A stretch of 64,000 nucleotides of DNA from NCBI RefSeq assembly GCF_963666195.1, contig NZ_OY762653.1, positions 1,178,001 through 1,242,000 of the forward strand. The letters are read 5' to 3'. The position numbers and the translations under genes were made by a program. Each line of letters begins with the position of its first letter. Positions within the stretch are counted from its first letter, which is position 1. Below, in pieces: positions 25,589 to 34,737 of this stretch. The notes under the pieces are model-generated. The model worked only from the letters and a program-made list of their open reading frames with translations. It searched no databases and had not been told where the DNA came from. The DNA is from Trichococcus shcherbakoviae. Lineage in GTDB: Bacteria > Bacillota > Bacilli > Lactobacillales > Aerococcaceae.

Positions 25589-27007
25589 TCAGACAGCCTT
25601 GCCTGCCAGCAAGACCAGCTCCGCCGGGATGCCGGCCATGCGTTTGAGATCAAGGATGCTGTCTGTCTCCTCAACCGAGAACAAGCCTTTTTCAAGCACC
25701 AATTCCCTGACGGTTTTGCCTGTCTTCAGTGATTCTTTGGCGATTGCGCTGGCTTGTTGGTAGCCGATTGTCGGGCAAAGGGCAGTCGCGATGCCGGCAC
25801 TCTCTTCCACGTGTTTGTAGCAGGCCATCTCATTGGCTTGGATCCCTGTGATGCAGTTGACGGTCAGCGTAGCGACTGCATGCGCCAAGCAATCGATCGA
25901 TTCAAACAAAGAATGGAAGATGATCGGCTCGAAGGCATTCAGCTCCAACTGTCCGGATTCGGCAGCCATCGTGATTGTCAGATCGTTTCCGATTACGCGG
26001 AAAGCGACTTGCGAAACGACTTCGGGTATCACCGGATTCACTTTTCCCGGCATGATTGAAGAGCCGTTTTGCTTGGCAGGCAAATTGATTTCACCTATGC
26101 CAGCCCTTGGACCGCTCGACAACAAGCGCAGATCATTGCTCATCTTCGACAAGTTCACCGCTGCCGTCTTGATTGCCGCCGACACTCTGACGAAGCCATC
26201 CACATGCTGGGTTGCATCGAAAAGATCCTCTGCCTGCGTGAAAGCAATTCCCACTTCTGCGCTCACAAAAGCGGTTATGTTCTCCAAGTATTCCGGCGTC
26301 GCATTAATTGCATTGCCGATTGCGGTCCCGCCAAGATTGAGGCTCTTCATCTCTTCTGCAGCACTCATGAGATGACGGATATCCCTTTTGACGAAGGATT
26401 GATAAGCCTGGAACGTTCTCCCCAACGTAGTCGGAACCGCATCCTGCATTTGCGTCCGCCCCATTTTGATGACCCCGGCGAATTCTTTGGCCTTATCAGC
26501 CAAGGCCAGCTCCAGCTTTTCCAGTTCGGCAATCAGTTCCGGCAGAAGCTGCAGGACGGTCATTTTCCCCGCTGTCGGAAAAACATCGTTGGTGGACTGG
26601 CAAAGATTCACATCGTCATTCGGATGAACGATGCGGTAGTCTCCCTTTCTCCCGCCCAAAATTTCGATGGCGCGATTGGCGATGACTTCGTTGGCGTTCA
26701 TATTGGCCGAAGTTCCGGCACCGCCTTGAATGGCATCCACGATGAAGGCTTCATGAAAATATCCCGCCACAATTTCGTCGCAGGCTTGGACAATCGCATC
26801 CTTTTTTCCGACAGCCAGGTTACCCGACTGAGCGTTCACAACAGCTGCGGCTTTCTTGATTCGCGCCAGGTTGCTGATTAATTCCGGATGCAGATTCGTG
26901 CCCGTGATTGAGAAATTTTCCTTTGCACGCGACGATTGCACACCATAATACGCTTCTGTGGGTACTGCTAACGTTCCGATCGAGTCTGCTTCAATTCTCA
27001 TGTTCAT
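25589..27007 (-). CDS. aspA: Aspartate ammonia-lyase AspA
   Basis: About 472 residues of the fumarase/aspartase superfamily. The signature loop GSSIMPGKVNPV (about residue 320), the HPNDDVNLCQSTNDVFPT block and GGAGTSANMNANEVIANRA are typical of aspartase; fumarases have GSSIMPGKVNP with different flanks. The enzyme deaminates aspartate to fumarate. The ATG at 27007 is chosen for its GGGGG upstream. It is transcribed divergently from an Lrp-family gene that may control it. Confidence 0.93.
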   Translation of the reverse strand: MNMRIEADSIGTLAVPTEAYYGVQSSRAKENFSITGTNLHPELISNLARIKKAAAVVNAQSGNLAVGKKDAIVQACDEIVAGYFHEAFIVDAIQGGAGTSANMNANEVIANRAIEILGGRKGDYRIVHPNDDVNLCQSTNDVFPTAGKMTVLQLLPELIAELEKLELALADKAKEFAGVIKMGRTQMQDAVPTTLGRTFQAYQSFVKRDIRHLMSAAEEMKSLNLGGTAIGNAINATPEYLENITAFVSAEVGIAFTQAEDLFDATQHVDGFVRVSAAIKTAAVNLSKMSNDLRLLSSGPRAGIGEINLPAKQNGSSIMPGKVNPVIPEVVSQVAFRVIGNDLTITMAAESGQLELNAFEPIIFHSLFESIDCLAHAVATLTVNCITGIQANEMACYKHVEESAGIATALCPTIGYQQASAIAKESLKTGKTVRELVLEKGLFSVEETDSILDLKRMAGIPAELVLLAGKAV

Positions 27008-27259
27008 CTCTGTTTGCCCCCTGAAATTTTTCTGTAATTCATAGTCCAAACAATACCACCCCTGAAAAATGAATGAAATAGTTTAAGGGAAGTTGCGAAC
27101 AAAACCTGCATATTCGACCTTCTCACAGAAGAATCACACGCTAATTCCCATGTAACTTTATTTTCTTAAGTCATGTCAGCATTCGTTTGCTTCACTTGCT
27201 AGGTCTGATATAGAATCTTAAGCATACAAAGCAAACAACAATAATGGAAGGGGCCTCTA

Positions 27260-27700
27260 ATGGATAAAATCGATAAGCAAATTTTGAACATTTTGCAGAC
27301 AAATGCACGGGCTTCCCTGAAGGAAATCGGCGAGGCCACCTTTCTGTCTTCGCCGGCTATTTCCGCAAGGATCGCCCAGCTGGAAAGGAACGGCGTCATC
27401 ACAGATTACGGCGCACATGTGAACCTGCAGACGCTGGGCTACAATATCAAGGCTTTCATCAATCTGGAGGTCGACCCCAAGCAAAAGCCGGTTTTTTATC
27501 CTTTCGTGGACAGCATCCCGAATGTGCTGGAATGCAACTGTGTGACCGGTGAATTCTCGATGCTCCTGAAAGTCGCCTTTCCGACGACGAATGAACTGGA
27601 TACTTTCATCGGGGAGCTGCAACAGTTCGGCAAGACATACACGCAGGTCGTCTTCTCCACCTCGGTCGGTCCCCGAGGCATCCATTTTGAGGACCAATAA
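27260..27700 (+). CDS. Lrp/AsnC-family transcriptional regulator
   Basis: The 146-residue protein has the AsnC helix-turn-helix at the N-terminus (MDKIDKQILNILQTNARASL, then EIGEATFLSSPAISARIAQL) and the RAM ligand domain after about residue 65 (NIKAFINLEV, CNCVTGEFSMLLKVA). Such proteins assemble as octamers and answer to amino acids. The gene is divergent from aspA with 252 bases between, which makes aspartate or another amino acid and aspA control the first guess. AAGGGG precedes the ATG. Confidence 0.9.
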   Translation: MDKIDKQILNILQTNARASLKEIGEATFLSSPAISARIAQLERNGVITDYGAHVNLQTLGYNIKAFINLEVDPKQKPVFYPFVDSIPNVLECNCVTGEFSMLLKVAFPTTNELDTFIGELQQFGKTYTQVVFSTSVGPRGIHFEDQ

Positions 27701-27717
27701 CAATCCGCATCAGGCCT

Positions 27718-27766
27718 AAAAAAGGCTATCCGCTCCCGAAATAGACAGGGAGCGGATAGCCGCACA
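27718..27766. terminator. Bidirectional terminator between convergent genes
   Basis: A perfect 14-base stem GGCTATCCGCTCCC/GGGAGCGGATAGCC has six A residues on its left and a moderate T-rich right side. It ends the Lrp gene on one strand and the DUF1846 gene, with the stronger T run, on the other. Confidence 0.9.
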
Positions 27767-27768
27767 TT

Positions 27769-29277
27769 TTATACGTAATATAAATTCTCGGATGGGTAAA
27801 CTGGGTCGCAAGTGATATCGAGGCCAAGATTCCGTAGGATCTGATCATCGTCTTTGTTCAGGATGACAGTCGAGTGTGCCTGCACATCCTTCAGCTCGGA
27901 AAGTTTAGCGTAAGCCAGTTGGGCTGTAGGATTGGTTACCGCTGAAATGGACAGGGCGATCAGGATTTCATTCGCGGTCAAGGTCGGGATGCGTTTATGC
28001 AAGCCTTCGCTCTTCAGCTTTTTGATCGGCTCCAGAATGACCGGGGACAGCAACAGGATGTCGTCGGAAATGTTCGCCAAGGCTTTGATCGCGTTCAGGA
28101 TGGCGGAAGAACAGGCATCCATCAGATCGGAAGTCCTGCCGGTGATGATCCGTCCGTCGTTCAATTCGAAAGCGATGACAGCCGGAATCTCGTTGTCGAC
28201 CGCGCGTTTCATCAAACGCTTCGCATATTCGCGGGCAGGCTTCACGGGAGCCCGGTCTTCTTGCTTCAATTCGACCTCTTCCATGATCAGGCGCATATGG
28301 TTGCGCGTCTCTTCATCGCTAAGGCCTTTCTTGTAGTCACATTCCGTGTCGAAGCTGCGTCGGATGATTTCCTGCTTCGAGGCTTCCCGGATCGCTTCAT
28401 CGTCGGTGATGCCGAAGCCTACTCGGTTCACGCCCATGTCAGTCGGTGATTGGTAGACGGATTCCTTGCCGGTGATGCGCTCGATGATGCGTTTGATGAC
28501 CGGGAAAGTCTCCAGATCGCGGTTGTAGTTGACCGCCACTTCGTTGTAGGTCTCAAAATGATAGTTGTCCATCATGTTGACGTCCTTCAGATCGACAGTT
28601 GCGGCTTCATAGGCGATGTTCAAGGGATGCTTCAACGGAACATTCCATACCGGGAAAGTCTCGAACTTGGAATAACCGGCCGCGCGCCCTTGACGGCGTT
28701 CGTGGTACAGCTGATTCAAGCAGGTCGCCAACTTGCCGCTGCCGGGACCCGGAGCAGTAACGACGACAATCGGCTTGGTCGTCGGAATGTAGGTGTTCTG
28801 GCCGAAGCCTTCTTCGCTGACGATCGTTTCGATATTGGATGGATAGCCTTCGATGGCGCCATGGGTATAGACTTTGATGTCGCGTTTTTCGAGTTTGTTG
28901 ATGAACACTTTAGTGGCCGGCTGTCCGTTGTAGCGCGTGATGACGACACTGTTGACGGCCAATCCGTATTCCCTCAGCTCATCAATCAGGCGGAAGACGT
29001 CCATGTCGTAGGTGATGCCGTAGTCGCCGCGGATTTTGTTGCGTTCGATATCCCCTGCGTAGACGCAGATCAGGATCTCCGCTTGGTCCTTTAATTTCTG
29101 CAGCAATTTGATTTTGGCATCTTCATCGAACCCAGGCAATACGCGTTTCGCATGCTTGTCGCCGATCAGTTTCCCTCCGAACTCAAGATACAATTTATCA
29201 TAATTGTTGACCCGTTCCAGGATATATTTCGATTGTTCTTCAATGTATTTCTGTGGATCAAAGCCGATTTTCTTCAT
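27769..29277 (-). CDS. DUF1846 family protein
   Basis: The 502-residue protein matches the DUF1846 family throughout: [40 protein letters not shown] with a P-loop-like glycine string (about 175), and [15 protein letters not shown]. It is cytosolic and of unknown function, common in Firmicutes. The start has GGAGG at good spacing. It stands alone, with a terminator shared with the Lrp gene. Confidence 0.92.
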   Translation of the reverse strand: MKKIGFDPQKYIEEQSKYILERVNNYDKLYLEFGGKLIGDKHAKRVLPGFDEDAKIKLLQKLKDQAEILICVYAGDIERNKIRGDYGITYDMDVFRLIDELREYGLAVNSVVITRYNGQPATKVFINKLEKRDIKVYTHGAIEGYPSNIETIVSEEGFGQNTYIPTTKPIVVVTAPGPGSGKLATCLNQLYHERRQGRAAGYSKFETFPVWNVPLKHPLNIAYEAATVDLKDVNMMDNYHFETYNEVAVNYNRDLETFPVIKRIIERITGKESVYQSPTDMGVNRVGFGITDDEAIREASKQEIIRRSFDTECDYKKGLSDEETRNHMRLIMEEVELKQEDRAPVKPAREYAKRLMKRAVDNEIPAVIAFELNDGRIITGRTSDLMDACSSAILNAIKALANISDDILLLSPVILEPIKKLKSEGLHKRIPTLTANEILIALSISAVTNPTAQLAYAKLSELKDVQAHSTVILNKDDDQILRNLGLDITCDPVYPSENLYYV

Positions 29278-29429
29278 TTGTTTTCCTCCAATGTCTGAAT
29301 GGTGTATCTGTATACTTGCCGTTAGGCGCCTCTTTCCGGATGCAGAATTGTGTCGCCTGCATCATCACCAGAGCTCTGATTTCAACTCTAACAATTATAG
29401 AGTATTTTCTTTGATTGGCAATACGTATT

Positions 29430-30191
29430 TTAAGCCCGCGACGATTTGTTCAACAGCATGCGCGCCGTGATCCAAGCGGTGAGCGGGATGATTCCGGTCA
29501 CTCCGATGCCGATGACGAACATGGAAACGACTTCCGAGACAAGCACTTTTGCGTTCAACGCCTCCCCAAATGAATAGGACAGATCCCTGAACCAGAGGAA
29601 AAGCGCGAGATAACCGCCGATGAATGAAAAATACAGCGTATTCGTCGTCGTTCCGATGATGTCCTTGCCGATCGTCATCCCCGAACGGAACAATTCCTTT
29701 TCACCCAACTGCGGGTTGCGGTGATGGACTTCATGCAACGAGGATGAAATGGAGATGGCCGTATCCGTAATGGCTGCTATTGTTCCCGTTATCATCGTGC
29801 AAATTCCGATTTGGACGAAATCCACATTCACAAAAAATGAAAGCGTGGTGTACTCTTCCACTTCCTCGGGACCGAAGCCCTGTATCATCGCAAACCGATG
29901 CACGACAATGATCAACACCAGCAAGAAAAACGTTGTGACGATCGTGGCGATAAAAGCCGCCTTGGTCTTGACGTTCACGCCGTTTATGTAGAATAAATTG
30001 ATGTAGCCCACCACAGAACAAGCCAGCAGGGTCACAAAAAGAGCAGGAAAGCCATTGATCAGCAGCAACACTAATACATAGAGGACCGCAAAATTGAAAA
30101 ACAACGAGAGGAACGAAGAAATCCCTCGTCTGCCGCCCACCGCCCCCATCAGCAGCAAAAGCAACAGCGCCAATGTCATCTGCACGCTCAT
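29430..30191 (-). CDS. YibE/F-like membrane protein (second of a pair)
   Basis: The 253-residue protein has about seven membrane helices and matches the YibE/F family: TDTAISISSSLHEVHHRNPQ and GMTIGKDIIGTTTNTLYFSF. Its start overlaps the stop of the previous gene (ATGA), so the two are translated together and probably form one complex. The function is unknown. Confidence 0.85.
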   Translation of the reverse strand: MSVQMTLALLLLLLMGAVGGRRGISSFLSLFFNFAVLYVLVLLLINGFPALFVTLLACSVVGYINLFYINGVNVKTKAAFIATIVTTFFLLVLIIVVHRFAMIQGFGPEEVEEYTTLSFFVNVDFVQIGICTMITGTIAAITDTAISISSSLHEVHHRNPQLGEKELFRSGMTIGKDIIGTTTNTLYFSFIGGYLALFLWFRDLSYSFGEALNAKVLVSEVVSMFVIGIGVTGIIPLTAWITARMLLNKSSRA

Positions 30192-31270
30192 CGACGATCA
30201 CCCGCTTTCTTGGGAATCAGACGGACTGCTGTGAACATTGCCAACGGCACCGTCAAAACGATACCCAAACTGCCCGCCAAGGCCCGGGTGATTTCCAAAG
30301 ATAATTGCATCGAAAAGGTGTGGAAAACATCGGAGCCGTTCTCCAGATAAAAAACGAGCGTCGGAATCGCTCCGCTGACATAGGCAAAAAGCAGCACATT
30401 CGCCATCGTCCCCATGATGTCCTTGCCGATTTCGCGTCCGGACTGGAATAAGGCTTTGGCGGATATCGCGGGGTCTTTTTCGTACAGTTCCTGGATGGCC
30501 GCAGTCATCGTGATGGCGACATCCATCACCGCACCCAGCGAGCCGATCAGAATGCTCGACAGGAAGATCCGCCGCGGATAATGCGTCACAAACTGCATTT
30601 CCTCATACCGCAGGCCCTGCCCGTTCGTCAAGGCAATGACCCCGTAGGCGATGATTAAGGTCATGAATGTTCCGGTCAAAGTGGAAAGGATTGCTGCGTA
30701 AGTCTTCCTGTTTCTGCCGCTGACCAAGAGGAGCGTAAGGACGGTCCACCCGATCACTGCAGCACTGCTGATCCATAATAGTTGTGCATTATCCGCACTT
30801 TCATAACTGTCCAGAGCGACGCTGAACAGCAAAATGTTCCCCGCAATACTGACGAGAGAAAGCAGGCCTTTTTTTCCCGCTGTTGCAACAAGCACGAAAA
30901 GAAACACGGACCCCAAAAGGGCAACATATTTATCCCGCTTTACTCCGGAAATTTTACCTGTCACGGCACCCGAAGCACTCTCGCTAAGGGAAAGGAACAC
31001 TTCATCGCCTGAACGGTACATCTGGCTATAGGCAAGTGAGTCGGAATAGTTAGTTTCGATCACAACCTGCACCCCTTTCGACTCCCCGTTCATCAGTACA
31101 GCCGTCAGTTTTTGGTTGTATACGGGATAGCTTTCCCGATTGGCGCCGATCGTTTCATCGGTTCCAACAGCTTCCGCTGCAATGATTTTGGCGATCGGTT
31201 CTTCGTACCACGCGTAGTTATTGTAGCTGAATAGCGTCAGCATCCCCAACAACGCCGCAAACAAGGTCAA
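30188..31270 (-). CDS. YibE/F-like membrane protein (first of a pair), start uncertain
   Basis: The 360-residue frame has an extracytoplasmic domain after the first helix and then the YibE/F core (DVAITMTAAIQELYEKDPAI, GREIGKDIMGTMANVLLF). The annotated start is a TTG without a well-placed ribosome site. A better start, ATG at 31310 with GGGAGG ten bases before it, encodes MKKGLLVRKK. It runs into a run of seven A residues and is then one base out of frame with AIFLTLFAALLG, the natural continuation. With six A residues the protein would be continuous. Either a homopolymer indel or slippage is present. Confidence 0.8.
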   Translation of the reverse strand: MTLFAALLGMLTLFSYNNYAWYEEPIAKIIAAEAVGTDETIGANRESYPVYNQKLTAVLMNGESKGVQVVIETNYSDSLAYSQMYRSGDEVFLSLSESASGAVTGKISGVKRDKYVALLGSVFLFVLVATAGKKGLLSLVSIAGNILLFSVALDSYESADNAQLLWISSAAVIGWTVLTLLLVSGRNRKTYAAILSTLTGTFMTLIIAYGVIALTNGQGLRYEEMQFVTHYPRRIFLSSILIGSLGAVMDVAITMTAAIQELYEKDPAISAKALFQSGREIGKDIMGTMANVLLFAYVSGAIPTLVFYLENGSDVFHTFSMQLSLEITRALAGSLGIVLTVPLAMFTAVRLIPKKAGDRR

Positions 31271-31349
31271 GAATATTGCTTTTTTTCCTGACCAACAATC
31301 CTTTTTTCATCCACTGTGTTCCTCCCTTCAATAGATTTCCGCATGGTTT

Positions 31350-31883
31350 TTATCCTAAATTGGTAAGGATGATTTTCTCCATCCGGATATCGTCGCGCCA
31401 TTGCCCTTGGGAATAGGTGAAGTGAGGGATGACGCCTATTTGTGTGAAGCCGGATCTTTCGTACAATCTGATTGCGCCGGCATTGTGGGAAAAGACTCCC
31501 AGTTCTATGCGCTGATAGCCGAGACTCCGGCATTCTTCTTCATACAGGGCCATGACCGTTTTGCCGATGCCCTTACTGCGCCAATCCGGCTCTCCGATAT
31601 AGATGCCCAGCCAAGCTGTTTTTCCGTCATTCTTCAACAGGGCCGGAAAGTCGCGGATAATCGACGCGATTCCGACCGGCTTGTCATCCACGCAGATGAA
31701 ATAATTGCGCTTGTCCGGATTGCTGAGGCTTTCGCGGACGCCCTCTTCCGTCACCAAAGGCAATTCGCTTTCTTCATCATAGTGCGGGGTGATGAACGGT
31801 GAAATAGCCGGGTCATTTTCCCAACGGAGTACGGTCTGGATCAGTTCCTCGTTCAACGGTAAATTTTTTAGTTGCAGATTCAT
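31350..31883 (-). CDS. GNAT-family N-acetyltransferase
   Basis: About 177 residues with the acetyl-CoA loop WLGIYIGEPDWRSKGIGKTV and the C-terminal GAIRLYERSGFTQIG of the RimJ/RimL-like branch. The substrate is unknown. The start at 31883 follows AAGGAG and matches the family N-terminus; the frame is open for 41 residues upstream, through the hairpin region. It follows another GNAT gene by about 100 bases and precedes the YibE gene. Confidence 0.85.
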   Translation of the reverse strand: MNLQLKNLPLNEELIQTVLRWENDPAISPFITPHYDEESELPLVTEEGVRESLSNPDKRNYFICVDDKPVGIASIIRDFPALLKNDGKTAWLGIYIGEPDWRSKGIGKTVMALYEEECRSLGYQRIELGVFSHNAGAIRLYERSGFTQIGVIPHFTYSQGQWRDDIRMEKIILTNLG

Positions 31884-31928
31884 CCTTTGCTTCGCTCCTT
31901 CGGTTTTATCGATCAGATGCTTGATTCC

Positions 31929-31976
31929 ATGCGAAAAGGATTGCACCGCTAGGTCCGGGCGCAATCCTTTTCGCAT
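31929..31976. terminator. Perfect 16-base stem-loop between two acetyltransferase genes
   Basis: ATGCGAAAAGGATTGC (31929-31944) pairs fully with GCAATCCTTTTCGCAT (31961-31976) across a 16-base loop. No clean T run follows on the minus strand; the only T stretch is inside the arm. It may end the upstream GNAT transcript (stop at 31990) or stabilise its 3' end. Confidence 0.6.
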
Positions 31977-31989
31977 ATCCACAATTATT

Positions 31990-32490
31990 TTAGAGAACTT
32001 TTTCATATGCCCAACGCATATCGCTGATGCTCGTCAGGATGTGACCGCAGTACGTATACCCGGATTTCTGCAAGGCACGCTGCATGCTTTTGTTGTCCGG
32101 ATGCGTATCGATGCGCATGCTGGAATAGCCTTTTTTACGCGATTCATCCGCAGCCCATTCGACGATTTCCCCAAGAACGCCCTGGCCACGGAATGCGTCT
32201 TTGATAGTGATGCGATGGATGACACTGTAAGGATTATCCGTCAGCCATTGGCCCTCGGTGATCACTTTATAGGTAGGGTCCTCACCGTAAAAAAACGCAA
32301 AAGTTGCCCCCGGAACGCCGTCCCGCAGGTATACATAGCTGTATCCTCCATTGATATCCTGAAGAATGACTGCTTCATTCGGATACCCTTTTTGCCATTG
32401 ATCGATGCCGGACGCCTTTAGGGTGACTTTCGCCTCATTGATGATTTCCATGATTGCAGGCAGATCCGCTGGCGTTGCTTTTCTGATCAT
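31990..32490 (-). CDS. GNAT-family N-acetyltransferase
   Basis: About 166 residues starting MIRKATPADLPAIMEIINEA, with the acetyl-CoA segment IKDAFRGQGVLGEIVEWAAD and MQRALQKSGYTYCGHI. It differs from its neighbour at 31350. The substrate is unknown. The start at 32490 has AGGCGG upstream and agrees with the family; 32517 is in frame but has no better site. Confidence 0.87.
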   Translation of the reverse strand: MIRKATPADLPAIMEIINEAKVTLKASGIDQWQKGYPNEAVILQDINGGYSYVYLRDGVPGATFAFFYGEDPTYKVITEGQWLTDNPYSVIHRITIKDAFRGQGVLGEIVEWAADESRKKGYSSMRIDTHPDNKSMQRALQKSGYTYCGHILTSISDMRWAYEKVL

Positions 32491-32591
32491 GCTTCCACCG
32501 CCTTTCATTCTTTTCATTTAAATAAGATTATACCGGAAACATGATTGTTTTCATGCATTTTTATTGTTTTCATTCCGAATAATCCCGATTC

Positions 32592-33092
32592 TTATAAGTT
32601 AAACATCTTTCGGTACTGCTGGATATAGGATTGCTTTTGTTTTTTCAGCATGTAGAGCGCATTTTTGATCTGATCCGGCTCATCCGCCATATCCAGTTCT
32701 TCCTTTTGCTTTTCGATGCCTTCTACTACGGGCTCACAGTAGGCAGCTTCTTTGATTTCATCCAAAATGGCGATGATTTCCTTGCGCATCCTTTCGACGC
32801 GGGGGCCTTCACCTGCTTTTATTTCATCCAGGCTTTCGACGAGTTCCCGGAATGGAAGGTTCCTTCTGACTTTTCCGTCCTTGATGCGGATATATTCTTT
32901 TTTGAATTCCGTGACGCCGGGCACCGCCCCATTCAGTTGGTACCAGCCATCATAGAGGATCCATCCGCCTTCGGGTTCCTCAGGGATGAAGTCCCTCTTT
33001 AAAATGTATACCTCGTCCGCGCCGGTAATTTCCGCCACCCAACATTTGCTTTCGCTGTCTGCCGGGCTGAGCTGCAAACCTAACTTCGACAT
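32592..33092 (-). CDS. Hypothetical protein of 166 residues
   Basis: I do not recognise the family. The N-terminal half (residues 1-65) is beta-rich and aromatic (EGGWILYDGWYQLNG). The second half is a charged, probably coiled helix pair (VERMRKEIIAILDEIKEA to YMLKKQKQSYIQQYRKMFNL). It has no signal or membrane segment. GAGGA precedes the ATG. The gene stands between GNAT genes and a lipoprotein gene on the same strand. Confidence 0.7.
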   Translation of the reverse strand: MSKLGLQLSPADSESKCWVAEITGADEVYILKRDFIPEEPEGGWILYDGWYQLNGAVPGVTEFKKEYIRIKDGKVRRNLPFRELVESLDEIKAGEGPRVERMRKEIIAILDEIKEAAYCEPVVEGIEKQKEELDMADEPDQIKNALYMLKKQKQSYIQQYRKMFNL

Positions 33093-33200
33093 GAGAAAAT
33101 CCTCTTTCTGATTATTATTGATGGTTCATCATCAGGCCGATTGCGCTTTGCCTGATTCCGTCTTCCATTATACGCTAACTCCATACTCGTGGATAGGGAT

Positions 33201-34697
33201 TCACTTCCCGAAGGCCCGATGATCGATCCAGCCCACTCCTTCCCCATTCCATTCGGCATAAAGGTATGCTCCGTCGACAGTTTCCCTGCTGATCGAAACA
33301 GCCTCCCCCAAATATTCTGCTGTGGAGCCGAGTTCCTTTGCTCCGAATTCGACCCAGGGCAGACTGTCGATGGAATAGCCGCCATCAGAAATGACGGCGG
33401 AGTAAGATACGGGAACAACATCGAACGGCTTTATAGCTCGGCTGTCCACCCATCCCAATGGGCTTCCTTGCATCCAGAGCAAGGAATAGAGTCCGTTCTG
33501 GGTGGTTCCCTTGACCAACAATTCCTTGCCTGCATAGCTATCGGAGTAACCGATTGTTTCATAGTCCGGCGTACCCCAGGGAAGGGTATCGACCGAGTAG
33601 CTTCCGGCCTTAATGACGCCGATGTATTCGCCGTTTTCGAAGCCGAAAGCTTGCCTGTCGATCCACCCAAGATAAGCGGCATAAACGCTCGAACTATCCA
33701 TTGTTTCAAAGAGGATAGTTGCACTCGCGCCAAGGACGTCCTTCGTAGTGCCCAATTGGACCGCTTCCGTTGTCCCTGGCGGCTGACTGAAAATCGGGTA
33801 TTGGCCAGCAGTGATATAGTCGGTAGCTTCCGCAATCATGATATCATCACGGATTTCGATGGCGCGCGTATCGACCCAGCCCCAGGCATTTCCGTCCTTG
33901 AAGAGCAAGGTATAGCTGCCGTCCGACAGTGAGCCCTTGACTGTGACATACGCTCCGATCTGTTCGCTCGTTAAGGCCACAGTCTCACTTCCCGGTGTTC
34001 CCCACACAAGTGTATCGACTGTATAATCTTCAGCTGCGATCATGCCTACTTGCTCCTCGCCGGTCAAGCCCAATGCCTCTTTTTCCAGCCAGCCGATGCC
34101 TTCATTGATCAGCGTCTTAGCATAGACATATTCCCCATCGGCCGATTCATAGACAAGCAGCACCCTTTCCCCGATCCGGTCCGAGGTATCGCCGATTACA
34201 TCAGCATCCTCGCTGTCCCCGGGCAGGCTGGTGATCGGGGAACCGCCCAGCGTGATGTAATCCGAATAATCTGTTGGCTGGAAGTCCGCTTCTTTGAGCG
34301 CTGAGCTTTCGATCCAGCCGAATCCCAATTCCGCTATCCACACATAAGCGTACGTTCCATCATTTGTCTTCCTGACAACGGTTACGATGCGCCCGATGTA
34401 ATCTTCCGATTGTCCGATTGTCTCCTGGCCCTCCATGTCCCACGGAAGCGTATCGATGGGATAGCCTTCCAGAAAGATAGTCGCAGTCTCGTTTACCGTA
34501 ATGAAAATCGGTGTTGCCGAATCTGCCTTTTCGCCTTGGGAAATACCGGCTGATGAAGAGATGGATGTCTGCTCGCTTTCGCTTATCAAGGAACTTTCAT
34601 CCTGACTCCCCACCGAAATTGGCGGGGTGCTGCAGCCCGAACAAAGAATCACCAAAAAAATGGATACAAGCCACCGCCCTACTCCTTTTTCCATCAC
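33201..34697 (-). CDS. Lipoprotein with six GW (SH3-like) modules
   Basis: The 498-residue precursor has a lipobox (LVILCSGCST, Cys near residue 22), a Ser/Glu-rich linker (about 25-65) and six tandem modules of about 65-75 residues. Each ends in a Gly-Trp element: GWIESSAL, GWLEKEAL, GWVDTRAI, GWIDRQAF, GWVDSRAI and GWIDHRAF. GW modules in Listeria surface proteins bind lipoteichoic acid. A lipid anchor plus six such modules suggests a protein bridging membrane and wall polymer. No enzyme domain is present. The start is GTG 34697 or ATG 34694. It is downstream of, and on the same strand as, the export adaptor gene. Confidence 0.85.
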   Translation of the reverse strand: MMEKGVGRWLVSIFLVILCSGCSTPPISVGSQDESSLISESEQTSISSSAGISQGEKADSATPIFITVNETATIFLEGYPIDTLPWDMEGQETIGQSEDYIGRIVTVVRKTNDGTYAYVWIAELGFGWIESSALKEADFQPTDYSDYITLGGSPITSLPGDSEDADVIGDTSDRIGERVLLVYESADGEYVYAKTLINEGIGWLEKEALGLTGEEQVGMIAAEDYTVDTLVWGTPGSETVALTSEQIGAYVTVKGSLSDGSYTLLFKDGNAWGWVDTRAIEIRDDIMIAEATDYITAGQYPIFSQPPGTTEAVQLGTTKDVLGASATILFETMDSSSVYAAYLGWIDRQAFGFENGEYIGVIKAGSYSVDTLPWGTPDYETIGYSDSYAGKELLVKGTTQNGLYSLLWMQGSPLGWVDSRAIKPFDVVPVSYSAVISDGGYSIDSLPWVEFGAKELGSTAEYLGEAVSISRETVDGAYLYAEWNGEGVGWIDHRAFGK

Positions 34698-34737
34698 CGC
34701 TCACTTCTCTCCTCTATCTTTCTTTCCCGCAGTTCAA

